A stretch of DNA of 64,000 nucleotides from Idiomarina fontislapidosi (GTDB lineage: Bacteria; Pseudomonadota; Gammaproteobacteria; Enterobacterales; Alteromonadaceae), in the NCBI RefSeq assembly GCF_003226255.1, contig NZ_QJST01000003.1, positions 147,764 through 211,763 on the forward strand. Reading direction: 5' to 3'. The stretch's first letter is position 1. Every line of letters starts with the position of its first letter. A program made the translations under genes and the position numbers. Positions 1 through 9,376 of the stretch are shown one piece after another. The notes beneath the pieces were generated by a model. That model did not search any database. It worked only from the letters and a program-made list of their open reading frames with translations, and had not been told where the DNA came from.

Positions 1-949
1 TGGGCGATGCGGCACCGCCGACGCAGACGCGTTGTAGTGATGGCACCGATTGTTGCGTGTTTGACAAGTAGTTATGAAGCGTCAGCCAAATGGTGGGGAC
101 ACCCAACCCGACGGTAACATGTTCTTGATTAATCAGTTCACTCATCACCTCGCCCGATGTACCGTCACCACTGAACACCAGTTTTGTGCCCGCCAATGGC
201 GCTGCATAAGGCGCGCCCCACGCGGCAACGTGATACATGGTGACCATTGGCAAGAGCACCGTATTCTCATCAAGCGCTAACATATCTTTGCCCATGGTGG
301 CTTGCGCGTGCAACACCATCGCCCGATGGGACGCGAGCACGCCTTTAGGATGCCCCGTAGTGCCAGAGGTATAGCAAAGTAATGCTGCACTGTGTTCATC
401 AATATCGGGCCACTCAAACTGAGCCGGTTGATTGGCGATGATCGCTTCGTAGTTGTGAATATCCTTTGCTACATCGCTCAACACGTTGGGTGGCATCTGC
501 GCTTCATCAATCATAACGACAATGCCTTTGACATTTTTTAGTGCTGGGGCAATCTGTTCAACCAGCGCTAAGAATGAAATGTCGACAAAAAGCCAAGTGC
601 TTTCGGCGTGATTTAATATCCAAGCAATCTGATCTTCGAACAAACGTGGGTTGACGGTGTGCATAACCGCACCGATACCGCTAACTGCATAATAAAGTTC
701 CATATGCCGATACGTGTTCCACGCCAGACTCGCGATACGCTCGCCGGGTTGAATCCCCAGCGCTTTAAGGCCATGAGCGAGCTGACAGGTGCGCTGATAG
801 CACGTTTGGTAACCGTAGCGGTGATAGTCCCCCTCTAAACGGCGTGTGACAATTTCTGTATTTGGGTAGCGTTCGGCTGCGTAGCGCAACATATCAATGA
901 TCTGTAGCGGACGTTGCATCATGTTGCCGGTAAGTTCAGTGGTTAACAT
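1..949 (-). CDS. AMP-dependent acyl-CoA ligase, DmdB/fatty-acid type (3' end cut off)
   Basis: Activates a carboxylic acid with ATP to an acyl-adenylate and then to acyl-CoA. About 316 codons are open from ATG 949 to the window edge; the full protein should be near 540 residues, so the C-terminal lid domain is missing. The P-loop signature YTSGTTGHPKG is present, as is the YHVAAWG stretch typical of the superfamily. The N-terminus (EIVTRRLEGDYHRYGY, LAWNTYRHMELYYAVSG, HTVNPRLF) resembles the medium/long-chain and 3-methylthiopropionate-CoA ligase (DmdB) branch. An SD (GAGAGG) precedes the ATG. It lies 16 bp downstream of the GntP permease, so permease then ligase form one operon: import followed by activation. 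The substrate cannot be fixed from sequence. The family is secure; the DmdB assignment is inference. Confidence 0.85.
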   Translation of the reverse strand, partial: MLTTELTGNMMQRPLQIIDMLRYAAERYPNTEIVTRRLEGDYHRYGYQTCYQRTCQLAHGLKALGIQPGERIASLAWNTYRHMELYYAVSGIGAVMHTVNPRLFEDQIAWILNHAESTWLFVDISFLALVEQIAPALKNVKGIVVMIDEAQMPPNVLSDVAKDIHNYEAIIANQPAQFEWPDIDEHSAALLCYTSGTTGHPKGVLASHRAMVLHAQATMGKDMLALDENTVLLPMVTMYHVAAWGAPYAAPLAGTKLVFSGDGTSGEVMSELINQEHVTVGLGVPTIWLTLHNYLSNTQQSVPSLQRVCVGGAASP

Positions 950-965
950 TGTAATAGCCTCTCGA

Positions 966-2261
966 TTAAAACAGCATAAAGAGTGCGATAGCTAAGCTGA
1001 GTCCAATCAGCGGCACTGCAACAGTGACAGCCGCTACGGCCGGGTATGCATCTTTGTGACTTTGTTTACAAATAGCGCGGATAGTGGTTACGACATAGCC
1101 GTTGTGAGGCAATGAATCCAACGCCCCTGACGATATGGACACGATACGGTGCAGTTGTTCTGGATTAACGCCTGCATTCATGTAGTGAGGGCCGACCTCA
1201 GGCAGTGCGATTGCTTGACCGCCCGAAGCTGAGCCGGTGAGGCCCGCAATAACACTGACCGCGACCGCTGCACCAACAAGCTCGTTACCTGGCAGGCTGG
1301 TCATGGCATTGACCGCGGTATCAAATGCTGGGGTAATTTTGGCGATGCTGCCAAAACCCACCACCGCAGCAGTGTTACCAATAGCAACTAATGCGCCTGT
1401 GGTCGCGTCTGAAATGGCTAATTGTGGCTTGTAAAAGTAGTTGTAATTGATAATCGCTATGGCAATCACTCCGCCAAGTAACGCAACGATAAGCGCATTT
1501 TGTGCGAGTTGTTCATGAAACGAAAATGACAGACCCAATACAACTAACAGTGGCACTAAACTGGCTAATGGATTGGGCAATGTGCGCTCGCGAAGCACAG
1601 GATCGTGTTCTTCAGCCTCAAAGCGTTCTCCTTTAGCCACGGCACGGTTGATAATTTTGGTGAGCCACCAATAGCCAAACACGGCCATAAAGATGGCGAC
1701 GACTAAGCTGACTTCCCAGGCGGCATAGGGAGAGGTGCCCAAATACTTGATGGGAATCCAGTTTTGAATTTCCGGTGAGCCTGCCGATGTCATGGTAAAG
1801 GTCACCGATCCAAATGCTAATGCTGCGGGAATAAAGCGACGTGGCAGGTTAGCGTCTTTAAATAAGCTGAGCGCCATTGGATAAACAGAGAAAGCGACGA
1901 CGAACACACTGACTCCGCCGTAGGTCAAAATAGCACAGGCTAATACGACCGCTAACACCGCTTGCTTTTTGCCGAGTCGGTCAATGATCCACTTGGCGAC
2001 ACTGTCGGCAGCGCCAGTATCTTCCATAAACTTGCCGAACATAGAACCGAGCAAGAACATAAAAAACCAGGCGGCGACAAAGCCAGCGAATCCATCCATG
2101 TAGGCTGCTACAAAGTTAACATCCCCGGTAAACAGTGGGATGCCGCTGCATAGCGCTACGACAACAGCACAGAGTGGTGCACTGATAAAGAGGTTCATTC
2201 CTCTTAAGGTGAGTACAATGAGTAGCAGCAAACCACCCACTAATCCGATCATACTTAACAT
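966..2261 (-). CDS. GntP-family organic-acid permease
   Basis: A 431-residue polytopic inner-membrane protein with about 12 hydrophobic segments. It matches the GntP/gluconate:H+ symporter superfamily, which also includes 3-hydroxybutyrate and other hydroxy-acid permeases. Family-like features are the early glycine-rich segment (MIGLVGGLLLLIVL), the MFLLGSMFGKFMEDTGAA motif and the C-terminal GLTGSASGGQAIALPE and SSGALDSLPHNG motifs. ATG 2261 has a good SD (GAGG). It is transcribed first, followed after 16 bp by the acyl-CoA ligase, which suggests its substrate is a carboxylate that becomes a CoA thioester. It is divergent from the TonB-dependent receptor. Its closeness to a CrbSR-like pair supports a short-chain carboxylate role, but that is inference. 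Confidence 0.85.
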   Translation of the reverse strand: MLSMIGLVGGLLLLIVLTLRGMNLFISAPLCAVVVALCSGIPLFTGDVNFVAAYMDGFAGFVAAWFFMFLLGSMFGKFMEDTGAADSVAKWIIDRLGKKQAVLAVVLACAILTYGGVSVFVVAFSVYPMALSLFKDANLPRRFIPAALAFGSVTFTMTSAGSPEIQNWIPIKYLGTSPYAAWEVSLVVAIFMAVFGYWWLTKIINRAVAKGERFEAEEHDPVLRERTLPNPLASLVPLLVVLGLSFSFHEQLAQNALIVALLGGVIAIAIINYNYFYKPQLAISDATTGALVAIGNTAAVVGFGSIAKITPAFDTAVNAMTSLPGNELVGAAVAVSVIAGLTGSASGGQAIALPEVGPHYMNAGVNPEQLHRIVSISSGALDSLPHNGYVVTTIRAICKQSHKDAYPAVAAVTVAVPLIGLSLAIALFMLF

Positions 2262-2342
2262 GAAATACCTCGCAACGAGTTAATAACGGGCCATGTTCTG
2301 GTCGTTGCATGACTCTATTGTGCGTCAACACCGATCGTTAAC

Positions 2343-2356
2343 CCATAGTACTATGG
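2343..2356. promoter_or_regulatory. Perfect 14-bp palindrome in the divergent promoter region
   Basis: CCATAGTACTATGG is an exact inverted repeat with no central spacer. It lies in the 209-bp gap between the divergent GntP permease and TonB-dependent receptor starts. Its size and symmetry suit a dimeric regulator. The neighbouring LuxR-type response regulator is the obvious candidate, but no site for that family can be confirmed from sequence alone. Confidence 0.4.
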
Positions 2357-2470
2357 TACAGATCACTTTTTTAACATTTTGCGCTAGGTTAATTAACAGC
2401 CATGATTCTGGTGCGTGATGCACAGCTAATAATTGCAATAACAATGACACTAAATGTCAGGGGAAACACC

Positions 2471-4687
2471 ATGAACAACAAAGGATTTAAACTGTCGCTG
2501 TTAACACTGGCGATGACAGGCGTGCTTGGGAGTGCGTCGGTGTGGGCGCAGGATACCGCCGAGCAAGACGAACAACAAGCATCTGACAAACTCGAACGAA
2601 TTGAAGTCACAGCGCGACGCACCAGTGAGAGTCTCCAAGAAGTGCCTGTGGCTGTCAGCGCATTTGGAGAACAAGAACTCGAACGGGACGGCATCGAAGA
2701 CATTACCGAATTACAGTACAAGATGCCTAATACGACGTTTCAAGTCAGCCGAGGTACCAACTCAACCTTAACGGCATATATTCGAGGGATTGGTCAGCAG
2801 GATCCATTGTGGGGTTTTGAACCGGGTGTCGGCATCTATATTGATGATGTCTACGTCGCTCGCCCACAAGGCGCCGTGTTGGAAGTATTAGACGTACAAC
2901 GCGTTGAAGTGCTGCGTGGTCCTCAGGGCACATTATATGGCAAGAACACCATCGGTGGTGCGATGAAGTACGTCACCCGCGATTTAACAGGTTACAATGA
3001 ATTTGAAATTAAAGGCACGGTGGGTACTTACAATCAAACGGACCTCAAAGTCGCGGGACAAACCGCGTTGAGCAATAACTTCTATGTGGGAGGTGCATTT
3101 GCAACGCTTAATCGTGATGGTTACGGAGAGTTCGTTAATACGGGTGCTGAAAACTACAATAAAGAGCTAATGACAGGACGTTTTAATGCGCGTTGGTTAG
3201 CAAGTAAAGATATCGATGTGAAGTTTGCCGCTGATTGGACTCAAGACGACTCGAATGCGCGCGGAGGACATCGACTATTACCCTCACTGTTAAGTGACGA
3301 ACCCTATCTTGAAGATGTGTTTGACGCCTATACCGCTATGCCGACAGATAACTCGGTTGAAACCGAAGGGTATTCTTTGACTGTCGATTGGGATGTGGAT
3401 GCTCAGTGGGGCTTCAAGTCGATTACTGCTTACCGCGAAGGTAGCACCGATACCAATATCGACTTTGACTCGACCGTAAACCCAGTGTTGTTGGTACCCG
3501 CATACTACGATGACGACCAAACAACGCAAGAATTTCAGCTAACCTACTCGGATGATCGCTTAAACTTTATCGGTGGTCTGTATTTTTATGATGGCACAGC
3601 CTGTGGTGTCTTTGGCACCGTGTTGGGCTTGTTAAACCTAACCATTGATAACGGTGGCTGTGTTGACACCACCAGCGAAGCAGTTTTTGGTCAAGCAAGC
3701 TACAAGTTAGATGACCAGTGGTCTGTGACTGTAGGTGGACGCTATACGCGCGATGAGAAAGATGCGGACGTGTATCGCTATACTTTCGCGGGAGTGAAGT
3801 TCTTAGATCGCGGCGACTACTCGGCTGATCCTATCGTCATCAATTCAGACTTCACTACCAAAGAGGACTGGAGTAAATTTTCACCTCACGCGAGTGTGAG
3901 TTACCAAATGACACCTGACATGATGTGGTATAGCAGCTATAGCAATGGCTTTAAATCAGGTGGTGTAGACATGCGTGCCGATGTCAGTTTAAACCCCGAT
4001 GCCGCGAATCCCTATGACCCTGAAATTGTTGATACCTTCGAGTTTGGTGTTAAAAGCGAGTGGCTTGATAGCCGGTTACGCTTAAATGCAGCTGTATTTT
4101 ACTCGGATTATCAGGACATGCAGGTGACCGTTCAACGTGCTGTCGAAAGTGGTGGTGTTGCATCGCAAGTGTTAAATGCGGCGGACTCAACAGTGCAAGG
4201 GGTTGAGCTTGAGTCGACCTTCGCAGCAACTGAGACACTCAATTTTACTGGCTCTATTGGTTACATCGACGCAGAGTTTGACGAGGTCGCGTTTTTTAAT
4301 CCACAAACTCAACAAGTTGAGGACGTTTCAGATACTTGGTCATTTGCTAATACGCCTAAACTCACGGCAAACTTGGGCTTCACCAAAGAGTTCGTGCTCG
4401 ATAGCGGTTCGTTAGTGTGGTCGAGTTCGATGTCTTATCGCGATGATACCCAGATTTTTGAGGTACCGTCACCGTTGGATGAGGATGCGTATAGCCTAGC
4501 GAATACCAGCTTAGTGTGGTACTCAACCAGTGGTCAGTGGAACATCGGATTGCACGCAAAAAATGTATTCGACGAAGAATATCGCTTAGCAGGATATAAC
4601 TTCGGCTCGACCTTCGGAGAGAACATTGTAACTGGATACTATGGCGATCCACGTACGGTATCTCTGACAGTCGGATATCGCTTTTAA
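2471..4687 (+). CDS. TonB-dependent outer-membrane receptor
   Basis: A 738-residue TonB-dependent transporter. I place the start at ATG 2471, with SD AGGGG, because it gives a clean signal peptide cut after residue 26 (VWA|QD); an upstream in-frame ATG at 2402 would add 23 residues before it. A TonB-box-like LERIEVTARR follows at about 41-50, then the plug (YIRGIGQQD, VEVLRGPQGTLYGKNTIGG), then a long beta-barrel ending in VGYRF with the usual terminal Phe. Two cysteines about 21 residues apart in the barrel (TACGVF, GGCVD) may bridge an extracellular loop. The substrate is unknown. It is flanked by a carboxylate permease/ligase and a CrbSR-like pair, which hints at an organic ligand rather than a siderophore. 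Confidence 0.9.
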   Translation: MNNKGFKLSLLTLAMTGVLGSASVWAQDTAEQDEQQASDKLERIEVTARRTSESLQEVPVAVSAFGEQELERDGIEDITELQYKMPNTTFQVSRGTNSTLTAYIRGIGQQDPLWGFEPGVGIYIDDVYVARPQGAVLEVLDVQRVEVLRGPQGTLYGKNTIGGAMKYVTRDLTGYNEFEIKGTVGTYNQTDLKVAGQTALSNNFYVGGAFATLNRDGYGEFVNTGAENYNKELMTGRFNARWLASKDIDVKFAADWTQDDSNARGGHRLLPSLLSDEPYLEDVFDAYTAMPTDNSVETEGYSLTVDWDVDAQWGFKSITAYREGSTDTNIDFDSTVNPVLLVPAYYDDDQTTQEFQLTYSDDRLNFIGGLYFYDGTACGVFGTVLGLLNLTIDNGGCVDTTSEAVFGQASYKLDDQWSVTVGGRYTRDEKDADVYRYTFAGVKFLDRGDYSADPIVINSDFTTKEDWSKFSPHASVSYQMTPDMMWYSSYSNGFKSGGVDMRADVSLNPDAANPYDPEIVDTFEFGVKSEWLDSRLRLNAAVFYSDYQDMQVTVQRAVESGGVASQVLNAADSTVQGVELESTFAATETLNFTGSIGYIDAEFDEVAFFNPQTQQVEDVSDTWSFANTPKLTANLGFTKEFVLDSGSLVWSSSMSYRDDTQIFEVPSPLDEDAYSLANTSLVWYSTSGQWNIGLHAKNVFDEEYRLAGYNFGSTFGENIVTGYYGDPRTVSLTVGYRF

Positions 4688-4707
4688 TTAGTCAGCAACC
4701 CGCAGTG

Positions 4708-4734
4708 ACCAGTGCGAGCATCACTCGCACTGGT
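4708..4734 (+). terminator. Hairpin downstream of the TonB-dependent receptor
   Basis: An 11-bp perfect stem (ACCAGTGCGAG with CTCGCACTGGT) and a 5-nt loop begin 20 bp after the receptor stop codon. The T-tract is poor (ATCTTCC), so termination may be partial, or the hairpin may serve to stabilise the mRNA 3' end. Confidence 0.5.
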
Positions 4735-4773
4735 ATCTTCCTATAAAACTGGTTAGCATGGTGGCATCAACAA

Positions 4774-5442
4774 ATGCTTAACACGGTATTTAGCTCCATG
4801 GCACGCGCCATCATCGCAGATGACCATCCTATATTTCGCGCCGCGATCAAACAGGCATTGGGTGAAACGCTCGAATCAGATGTATTAGAAGCATCAACTT
4901 TTGCTCAATTAGAAACACAACTCAAGCAGAACCCACAACTCGAACTGGTGTTTCTTGATCTATCGATGCCCGGTAATGAGGGGCTGACGAGCTTAACTTT
5001 ATTACGCAGTCAGTTTCCTGATGTGCTCGTGGTGATTGTATCGGCGAATGAAAACGCACATATCATTCGTCAGGCGATGGCACTCGGTGCAAGTGCGTAC
5101 ATTCCTAAATCAGTTCCCTTACCGGAATGGGCGGCCGCAGTCGAAACGGTGTTAGCAGGTGATAATTGGTTGCCTGAAGGACTCGTCGATCTCACCGAAA
5201 CTGATCACGAAGTCGTCAAGTTTGCCCGTAGTTTAGAGAGCTTAACGCCGCAACAACTTAAAGTATTAAAAGCCATCGCCGATGGACGGCTTAATAAGCA
5301 AATTGCCTTTGATCTCGGTGTGCAGGAGACTACGATTAAACAACATGTTTCAGCCATCCTAAGAAAGCTACATTGTGTAAACCGAACCCAAGCAGGTATT
5401 TTATTCCGCCAGATGTTATCCGCCTCGGATCCGCTTGAGTAA
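4774..5442 (+). CDS. CrbR-like LuxR/NarL-family response regulator
   Basis: A 222-residue DNA-binding response regulator. The receiver domain has the acidic pair D16-D17, phosphoacceptor D62 (VFLDLSMPG) and K112 (IPKS). The C-terminal LuxR-type HTH spans about 155-215 (LTPQQLKVLKAIADG, then ETTIKQHVSAILRKL). ATG 4798 is an alternative start (214 residues); neither has a strong SD. Its pairing with the adjacent PutP-like sensor kinase matches the CrbS/CrbR system, which in Vibrio and Pseudomonas controls acetyl-CoA synthetase and related carboxylate genes. It is convergent with the kinase gene and overlaps its 3' end by 27 bp. The family is secure; the CrbR name rests on context. Confidence 0.85.
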   Translation: MLNTVFSSMARAIIADDHPIFRAAIKQALGETLESDVLEASTFAQLETQLKQNPQLELVFLDLSMPGNEGLTSLTLLRSQFPDVLVVIVSANENAHIIRQAMALGASAYIPKSVPLPEWAAAVETVLAGDNWLPEGLVDLTETDHEVVKFARSLESLTPQQLKVLKAIADGRLNKQIAFDLGVQETTIKQHVSAILRKLHCVNRTQAGILFRQMLSASDPLE

Positions 5443-8400
5443 GCGCTTGAGTGCGCCAACCTTAAGTGGTTTAGGTATAAAGTACGCTTCTACAGCCATC
5501 GCAGCTTGACGCACTGACTCTGTGGGATCGGCAGAATTGATGATCGCAGGTGTGTCACATGACCACTTTTCGCGAAGTGTTTGTATGACATCGACACCCG
5601 TCAAGCCTCGATTTAAATGATAGTCGGCGAAAATTAAATCACAGGGCTTAAGCGACGAAACATCGCTTAGGCTCTCTGCCGTCGTAATTTGTGCTCCCCA
5701 TCCCTTGAGTAGCTCGCTTGTAGCAAGTAATACTTGCGGATCGTTATCAATAATTAACACATGAAAATCGCTCAGTATCAGTTCGGCGGTATCAAATTCT
5801 TCTGCTATTTTAGTTTTAGATTCATTTGGTAGAGGAGGAAGCGCGTCAAACGAGATGCCAAAAGCTGTTCCTTTTCCAACCATCGAGCGCAGTGTTAAAG
5901 GCAACTCCATTAAGCGACATATACGCTCCACAATAGATAAGCCCAGACCTAGCCCTGGGTTGTCGCTGTCGCTTTGTAATTGGTGAAACTCTCGGAAAAT
6001 CTCACGTTGCTTGTGCTCAGGGATACCCGGTCCAGTGTCGATGACCCAAACTGTAATTTGGTTATTGGTACGTTTACAGCCGACTGTAACGCGCCCCGAA
6101 TGGGTGTAGCGTAGCGCATTAGATAATAAATTCTGAAACACCCGAGTTAACAACCGTCGATCACTGCGCACACGCACGCGACTATCGATGTAATGAAATC
6201 TGAGCTGCTTCTCATGCGCGGTATAGCGGTAGCGCTCTACTAACGGCTGTAAGACTGAGCCGATATCAAAGCTTTGGTATTCCGGTTTTAGGTGTCCGCT
6301 GTCGAGTTTAGTCATGTCGAGCAGCATGGTTAACAACTCTTCAGCTTGTTCAAGCGACTGCTTTAAATGTGCGGCAATCGGTCGTTGCGAATCAGTTGAT
6401 TTAGCGACTAACATTTCGGTGAACAGACTCGCTGCATTAAAGGGTTGCATCAAGTCATGACTTACGGCAGCAAAAAAACGTGATTTACTCCGATGAGCAT
6501 ACTCCTCGGCTTGCTTTGCGAGCAACAATTGCTCTGTACGTTCGGCGACTCGCTGCTCCAGCTCTTCGTTCACTTGTCGGAGTTGGTTTTGTGCGGCGAT
6601 TTTTTCGGTGATATCACTGTAGGTCGTGACAAAGCCACCACCTGGCATCGGGTTCCCATGTAGTTCAATGATGCGTGTGCCTTGCTGGCGCTGGTACGAA
6701 TAAGCACTGCCTGAGCGAAGGTAATCTAAGCGCTTTTGTATTTCCTTCTCGATATCCGTTTCGTGCGAGCTTAACAGCCCCCGGTGGGCGTTAAATCGCA
6801 GCAGTTTTTCAACGGGAATACCTGTCTCTAACATACCTGTCGGATAATCGAATATGTCAGCGTAACGTTGGTTCCAAGCGACTAACCGAAGCTTTTGATC
6901 GACTACACTGATGCCTTGTGGAATATTCTCGACCGAAGCCTGTAGTAATTCTCGGTTGAAACGGTAGAGCTTTGATGCTTCAGCTGCCCAGTCAACCATA
7001 CGGTCAACCGAGAGCGAGTGCTGTTCTGAAACAGATTCGAGAAGCAGTCGACTGGCAGAAGTGCCAATTACCGCAGATAGCTCGCGCTCTACACGAACCA
7101 TAACGTCGGCGGGCACGGTAGCGTGATTATCTTGAGAGAATAAATCAATATCGAGTCGGCGCTGGACGATCCGCAACTGGGCATCGCTGTAAAAAGTCGA
7201 CAGTACTGTGTATAAACGAGCCCAAGTCAGGCTGCTCGTCTCGATTGAATCTCTTAAGTTAGGAACGGAGACGTGCGGAATTTGGGGGCGCAACATAGAC
7301 ACCACCCAAAACACTGAAAAGTTTAGTATAAGGCTTAATACAACGCCATCGGCAAGGTCTGTATCAAGCATGGGCTGATGGGTATTTAATGCAGGTAGGA
7401 GCAGCTGCCAGAACCAGACTATCCAACCCATGAGAAGTCCAGCTATGACCCCAAGACCACTGGCCCGGGGCCATAGAATGGTGGCAAGGATACCCGGCGC
7501 TAATTGCGCTAAAAGGGCTAATGCGATGAGACCAGAATTAACTAATGGCAGCGACTCTAAGGTTAGCTGGTAATATCCATATGCTAACAGCATCACAACG
7601 ATGATGGTTGCTCGGCGAATGTTGAGTACCAGCCGAGGAGAAAGCCGTCGGCTTGGGTGTTTAAACAGGTGCAACCAACTGGGAATAACAACATCGTTGG
7701 CCATCATGATGCTCAGTGCTAATAACGCAATAAGTACCATACTGGTTGATGCTGAGAGTCCGCCGATAAATGCAACTGTGCTGATATCGGGTCGTTCAGC
7801 AATGATCGGCAGAGACAACATAAACATGTCGGTATGCGCGTACTCAGGTGCGACAACCAGACCCGCTAATGCGATCGGTAGAATGAAAAAGTTGATCGCA
7901 AATAAATAGAGCGGAAAGGCCCAGCGCGCGACTTTGAGCTCATCGGGATGGTTACACTCGATGTAGCTTACATGAAACTGGCGTGGCAAACAGAACATTG
8001 ATAATGCACCTAAGCACGCGTGCACAATAAAAATATAGATGCCGTCTGGGCGACCCTCTAGTATCGTTTTGATCGAAGCCTGAGCTAAGCTTTGTTCAAC
8101 TAAGTCAACCACGCCATCAAACAAAGACCAGCATGCAAAGGCACCGATAATCATAAAGGCAATTAGTTTTACCATGGATTCAAAGGCAACGACATCCATC
8201 AGACCATTATGCTGTTCCGCTAAGGATAGGCGACGTGTACCAAATAGAAATGCAAAGCTGACCATCGCTAAAGTAACTAGTAGCGCTAGATCAAAGAATG
8301 TATTTGAGCCAGTCGCTACACCTGTCAGTGTTGTCACGCTCGCCGTCACGGCGCGTAGTTGCAATGATATGTAAGGTACTACGGCAACCAGTGCAGTAAT

Positions 8401-8751
8401 GGCGATAAACCCAGATAAAATCGATGAGCGACCGAAATGGCTGCCGACCAAATCGGCAATTGAAGTGATATTTTGCTGCTTACAATAGCTAAGTAAACGC
8501 AACTGAACGCGATGAAATACCAGGAACACAACAATCGCACCGATATAGGTGGGGGCGAACGACCAGCCATAAATAGCGGACTGTGTGACGGTGCCAAAGA
8601 ATGCCCATGAGGTGCAATGTACCCCCTGAGCTAACGCATAGCGATAAGGCTTTACGCGTTTACGGCTAAGATTATCACCACGATAAGCAATCAAAAATAG
8701 CAAGCAAAGGTAAGTCACCGCGATGGTGATAATCCAGCCGATGGATAGCAT
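5416..8751 (-). CDS. CrbS-like hybrid histidine kinase fused to a Na+/solute symporter domain
   Basis: An 1111-residue sensor. Residues 1 to about 510 form a sodium:solute-symporter (PutP-like) domain with about 13 membrane segments. A PAS domain starts near 605 (NIPQGISVVDQ). Then come a short coiled coil, the HisKA box with H765 (AAVSHDLMQPFN), an HATPase domain (NLLSNALRYT, DTGPGIPE, GLGLGLSIVE) and a C-terminal receiver with D1043 (FADYHL). This is the CrbS/MxtR architecture, which is thought to sense or move a small carboxylate and to phosphorylate CrbR. The start codon lies 2 bp after the TRIC gene stop, with no clear SD, so translation is probably coupled. The 3' end overlaps the response regulator gene tail to tail. 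Confidence 0.88.
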   Translation of the reverse strand: MLSIGWIITIAVTYLCLLFLIAYRGDNLSRKRVKPYRYALAQGVHCTSWAFFGTVTQSAIYGWSFAPTYIGAIVVFLVFHRVQLRLLSYCKQQNITSIADLVGSHFGRSSILSGFIAITALVAVVPYISLQLRAVTASVTTLTGVATGSNTFFDLALLVTLAMVSFAFLFGTRRLSLAEQHNGLMDVVAFESMVKLIAFMIIGAFACWSLFDGVVDLVEQSLAQASIKTILEGRPDGIYIFIVHACLGALSMFCLPRQFHVSYIECNHPDELKVARWAFPLYLFAINFFILPIALAGLVVAPEYAHTDMFMLSLPIIAERPDISTVAFIGGLSASTSMVLIALLALSIMMANDVVIPSWLHLFKHPSRRLSPRLVLNIRRATIIVVMLLAYGYYQLTLESLPLVNSGLIALALLAQLAPGILATILWPRASGLGVIAGLLMGWIVWFWQLLLPALNTHQPMLDTDLADGVVLSLILNFSVFWVVSMLRPQIPHVSVPNLRDSIETSSLTWARLYTVLSTFYSDAQLRIVQRRLDIDLFSQDNHATVPADVMVRVERELSAVIGTSASRLLLESVSEQHSLSVDRMVDWAAEASKLYRFNRELLQASVENIPQGISVVDQKLRLVAWNQRYADIFDYPTGMLETGIPVEKLLRFNAHRGLLSSHETDIEKEIQKRLDYLRSGSAYSYQRQQGTRIIELHGNPMPGGGFVTTYSDITEKIAAQNQLRQVNEELEQRVAERTEQLLLAKQAEEYAHRSKSRFFAAVSHDLMQPFNAASLFTEMLVAKSTDSQRPIAAHLKQSLEQAEELLTMLLDMTKLDSGHLKPEYQSFDIGSVLQPLVERYRYTAHEKQLRFHYIDSRVRVRSDRRLLTRVFQNLLSNALRYTHSGRVTVGCKRTNNQITVWVIDTGPGIPEHKQREIFREFHQLQSDSDNPGLGLGLSIVERICRLMELPLTLRSMVGKGTAFGISFDALPPLPNESKTKIAEEFDTAELILSDFHVLIIDNDPQVLLATSELLKGWGAQITTAESLSDVSSLKPCDLIFADYHLNRGLTGVDVIQTLREKWSCDTPAIINSADPTESVRQAAMAVEAYFIPKPLKVGALKRLLKRIRGG

Positions 8752-8753
8752 GG

Positions 8754-9376
8754 TTAGTGGTGCTCGTGCTCTTTAAAAACGGGCAACGACCATTGATAAC
8801 GAATTGCACCAAGACGCACGACCAAAGTAACCAGCATGCTCGCAGCGAGCGCCGTGACAGGAAAGTAAGGAACAAGGACCGTGTATATGGTCGCGCCGAT
8901 AATACAGGTTGTTGCATAGAGTTCACTTTTTAATACCATCGGGATATCACGCGCTAACACATCGCGCAACATACCGCCAAAACACGCTGAGACGGTGCCC
9001 ATGATAACGGCAATGAACGGTGTAAAGCCGGCTGCTAGTGTTTTTTGTGCCCCCATTGTGGCAAAAAATGCTAAACCGACAGCATCCGCAATTAACAGAG
9101 TATTAATTGGGATATATGATTTGAACCGAAGCCAAATAATCGTGAGTAACGCAGCCGCAATGATGACATAAATGTATGTCGGGTCGTGCGTCCAGAATAC
9201 GGGTAGATCTAAAATCAGGTCTCGCGTTGTACCGCCACCAATCGCTGTTGCAGAAGCGAGAATTATGACACCAAAGCCATCCATTTTTTTACGGAACGCA
9301 AGTAAGGTACCTGCTACCGCAAATACGGCGACACCCGCTAAATCAGTCAGGTAGAATATTAAGTCAATTGAGGACA
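8754..9376 (-). CDS. Trimeric intracellular cation channel (TRIC/UPF0126) family protein
   Basis: A 207-residue inner-membrane protein with two repeated three-helix units, as in YadS/YicG. The first unit carries GGGTTRD and the second FGGMLRDVLARDIP; these match the two conserved glycine-rich GG..RD motifs of the family. Bacterial TRIC homologues conduct K+ or act as small-molecule channels; the physiological role is mostly unknown. I chose ATG 9376 (MSSIDLIFYL) because family members begin just before the first helix. A GTG at 9401 would add 8 residues; neither start has a strong SD. It is the first gene of a two-gene unit with the CrbS-like kinase 2 bp downstream. The C-terminus is His/Glu rich (EHEHH). 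Confidence 0.85.

Noticed and set aside
2402-2470. Upstream ATG for the TonB-dependent receptor
   Set aside because: It would put 23 non-signal-like residues ahead of a good signal peptide; ATG 2471 has the better SD.
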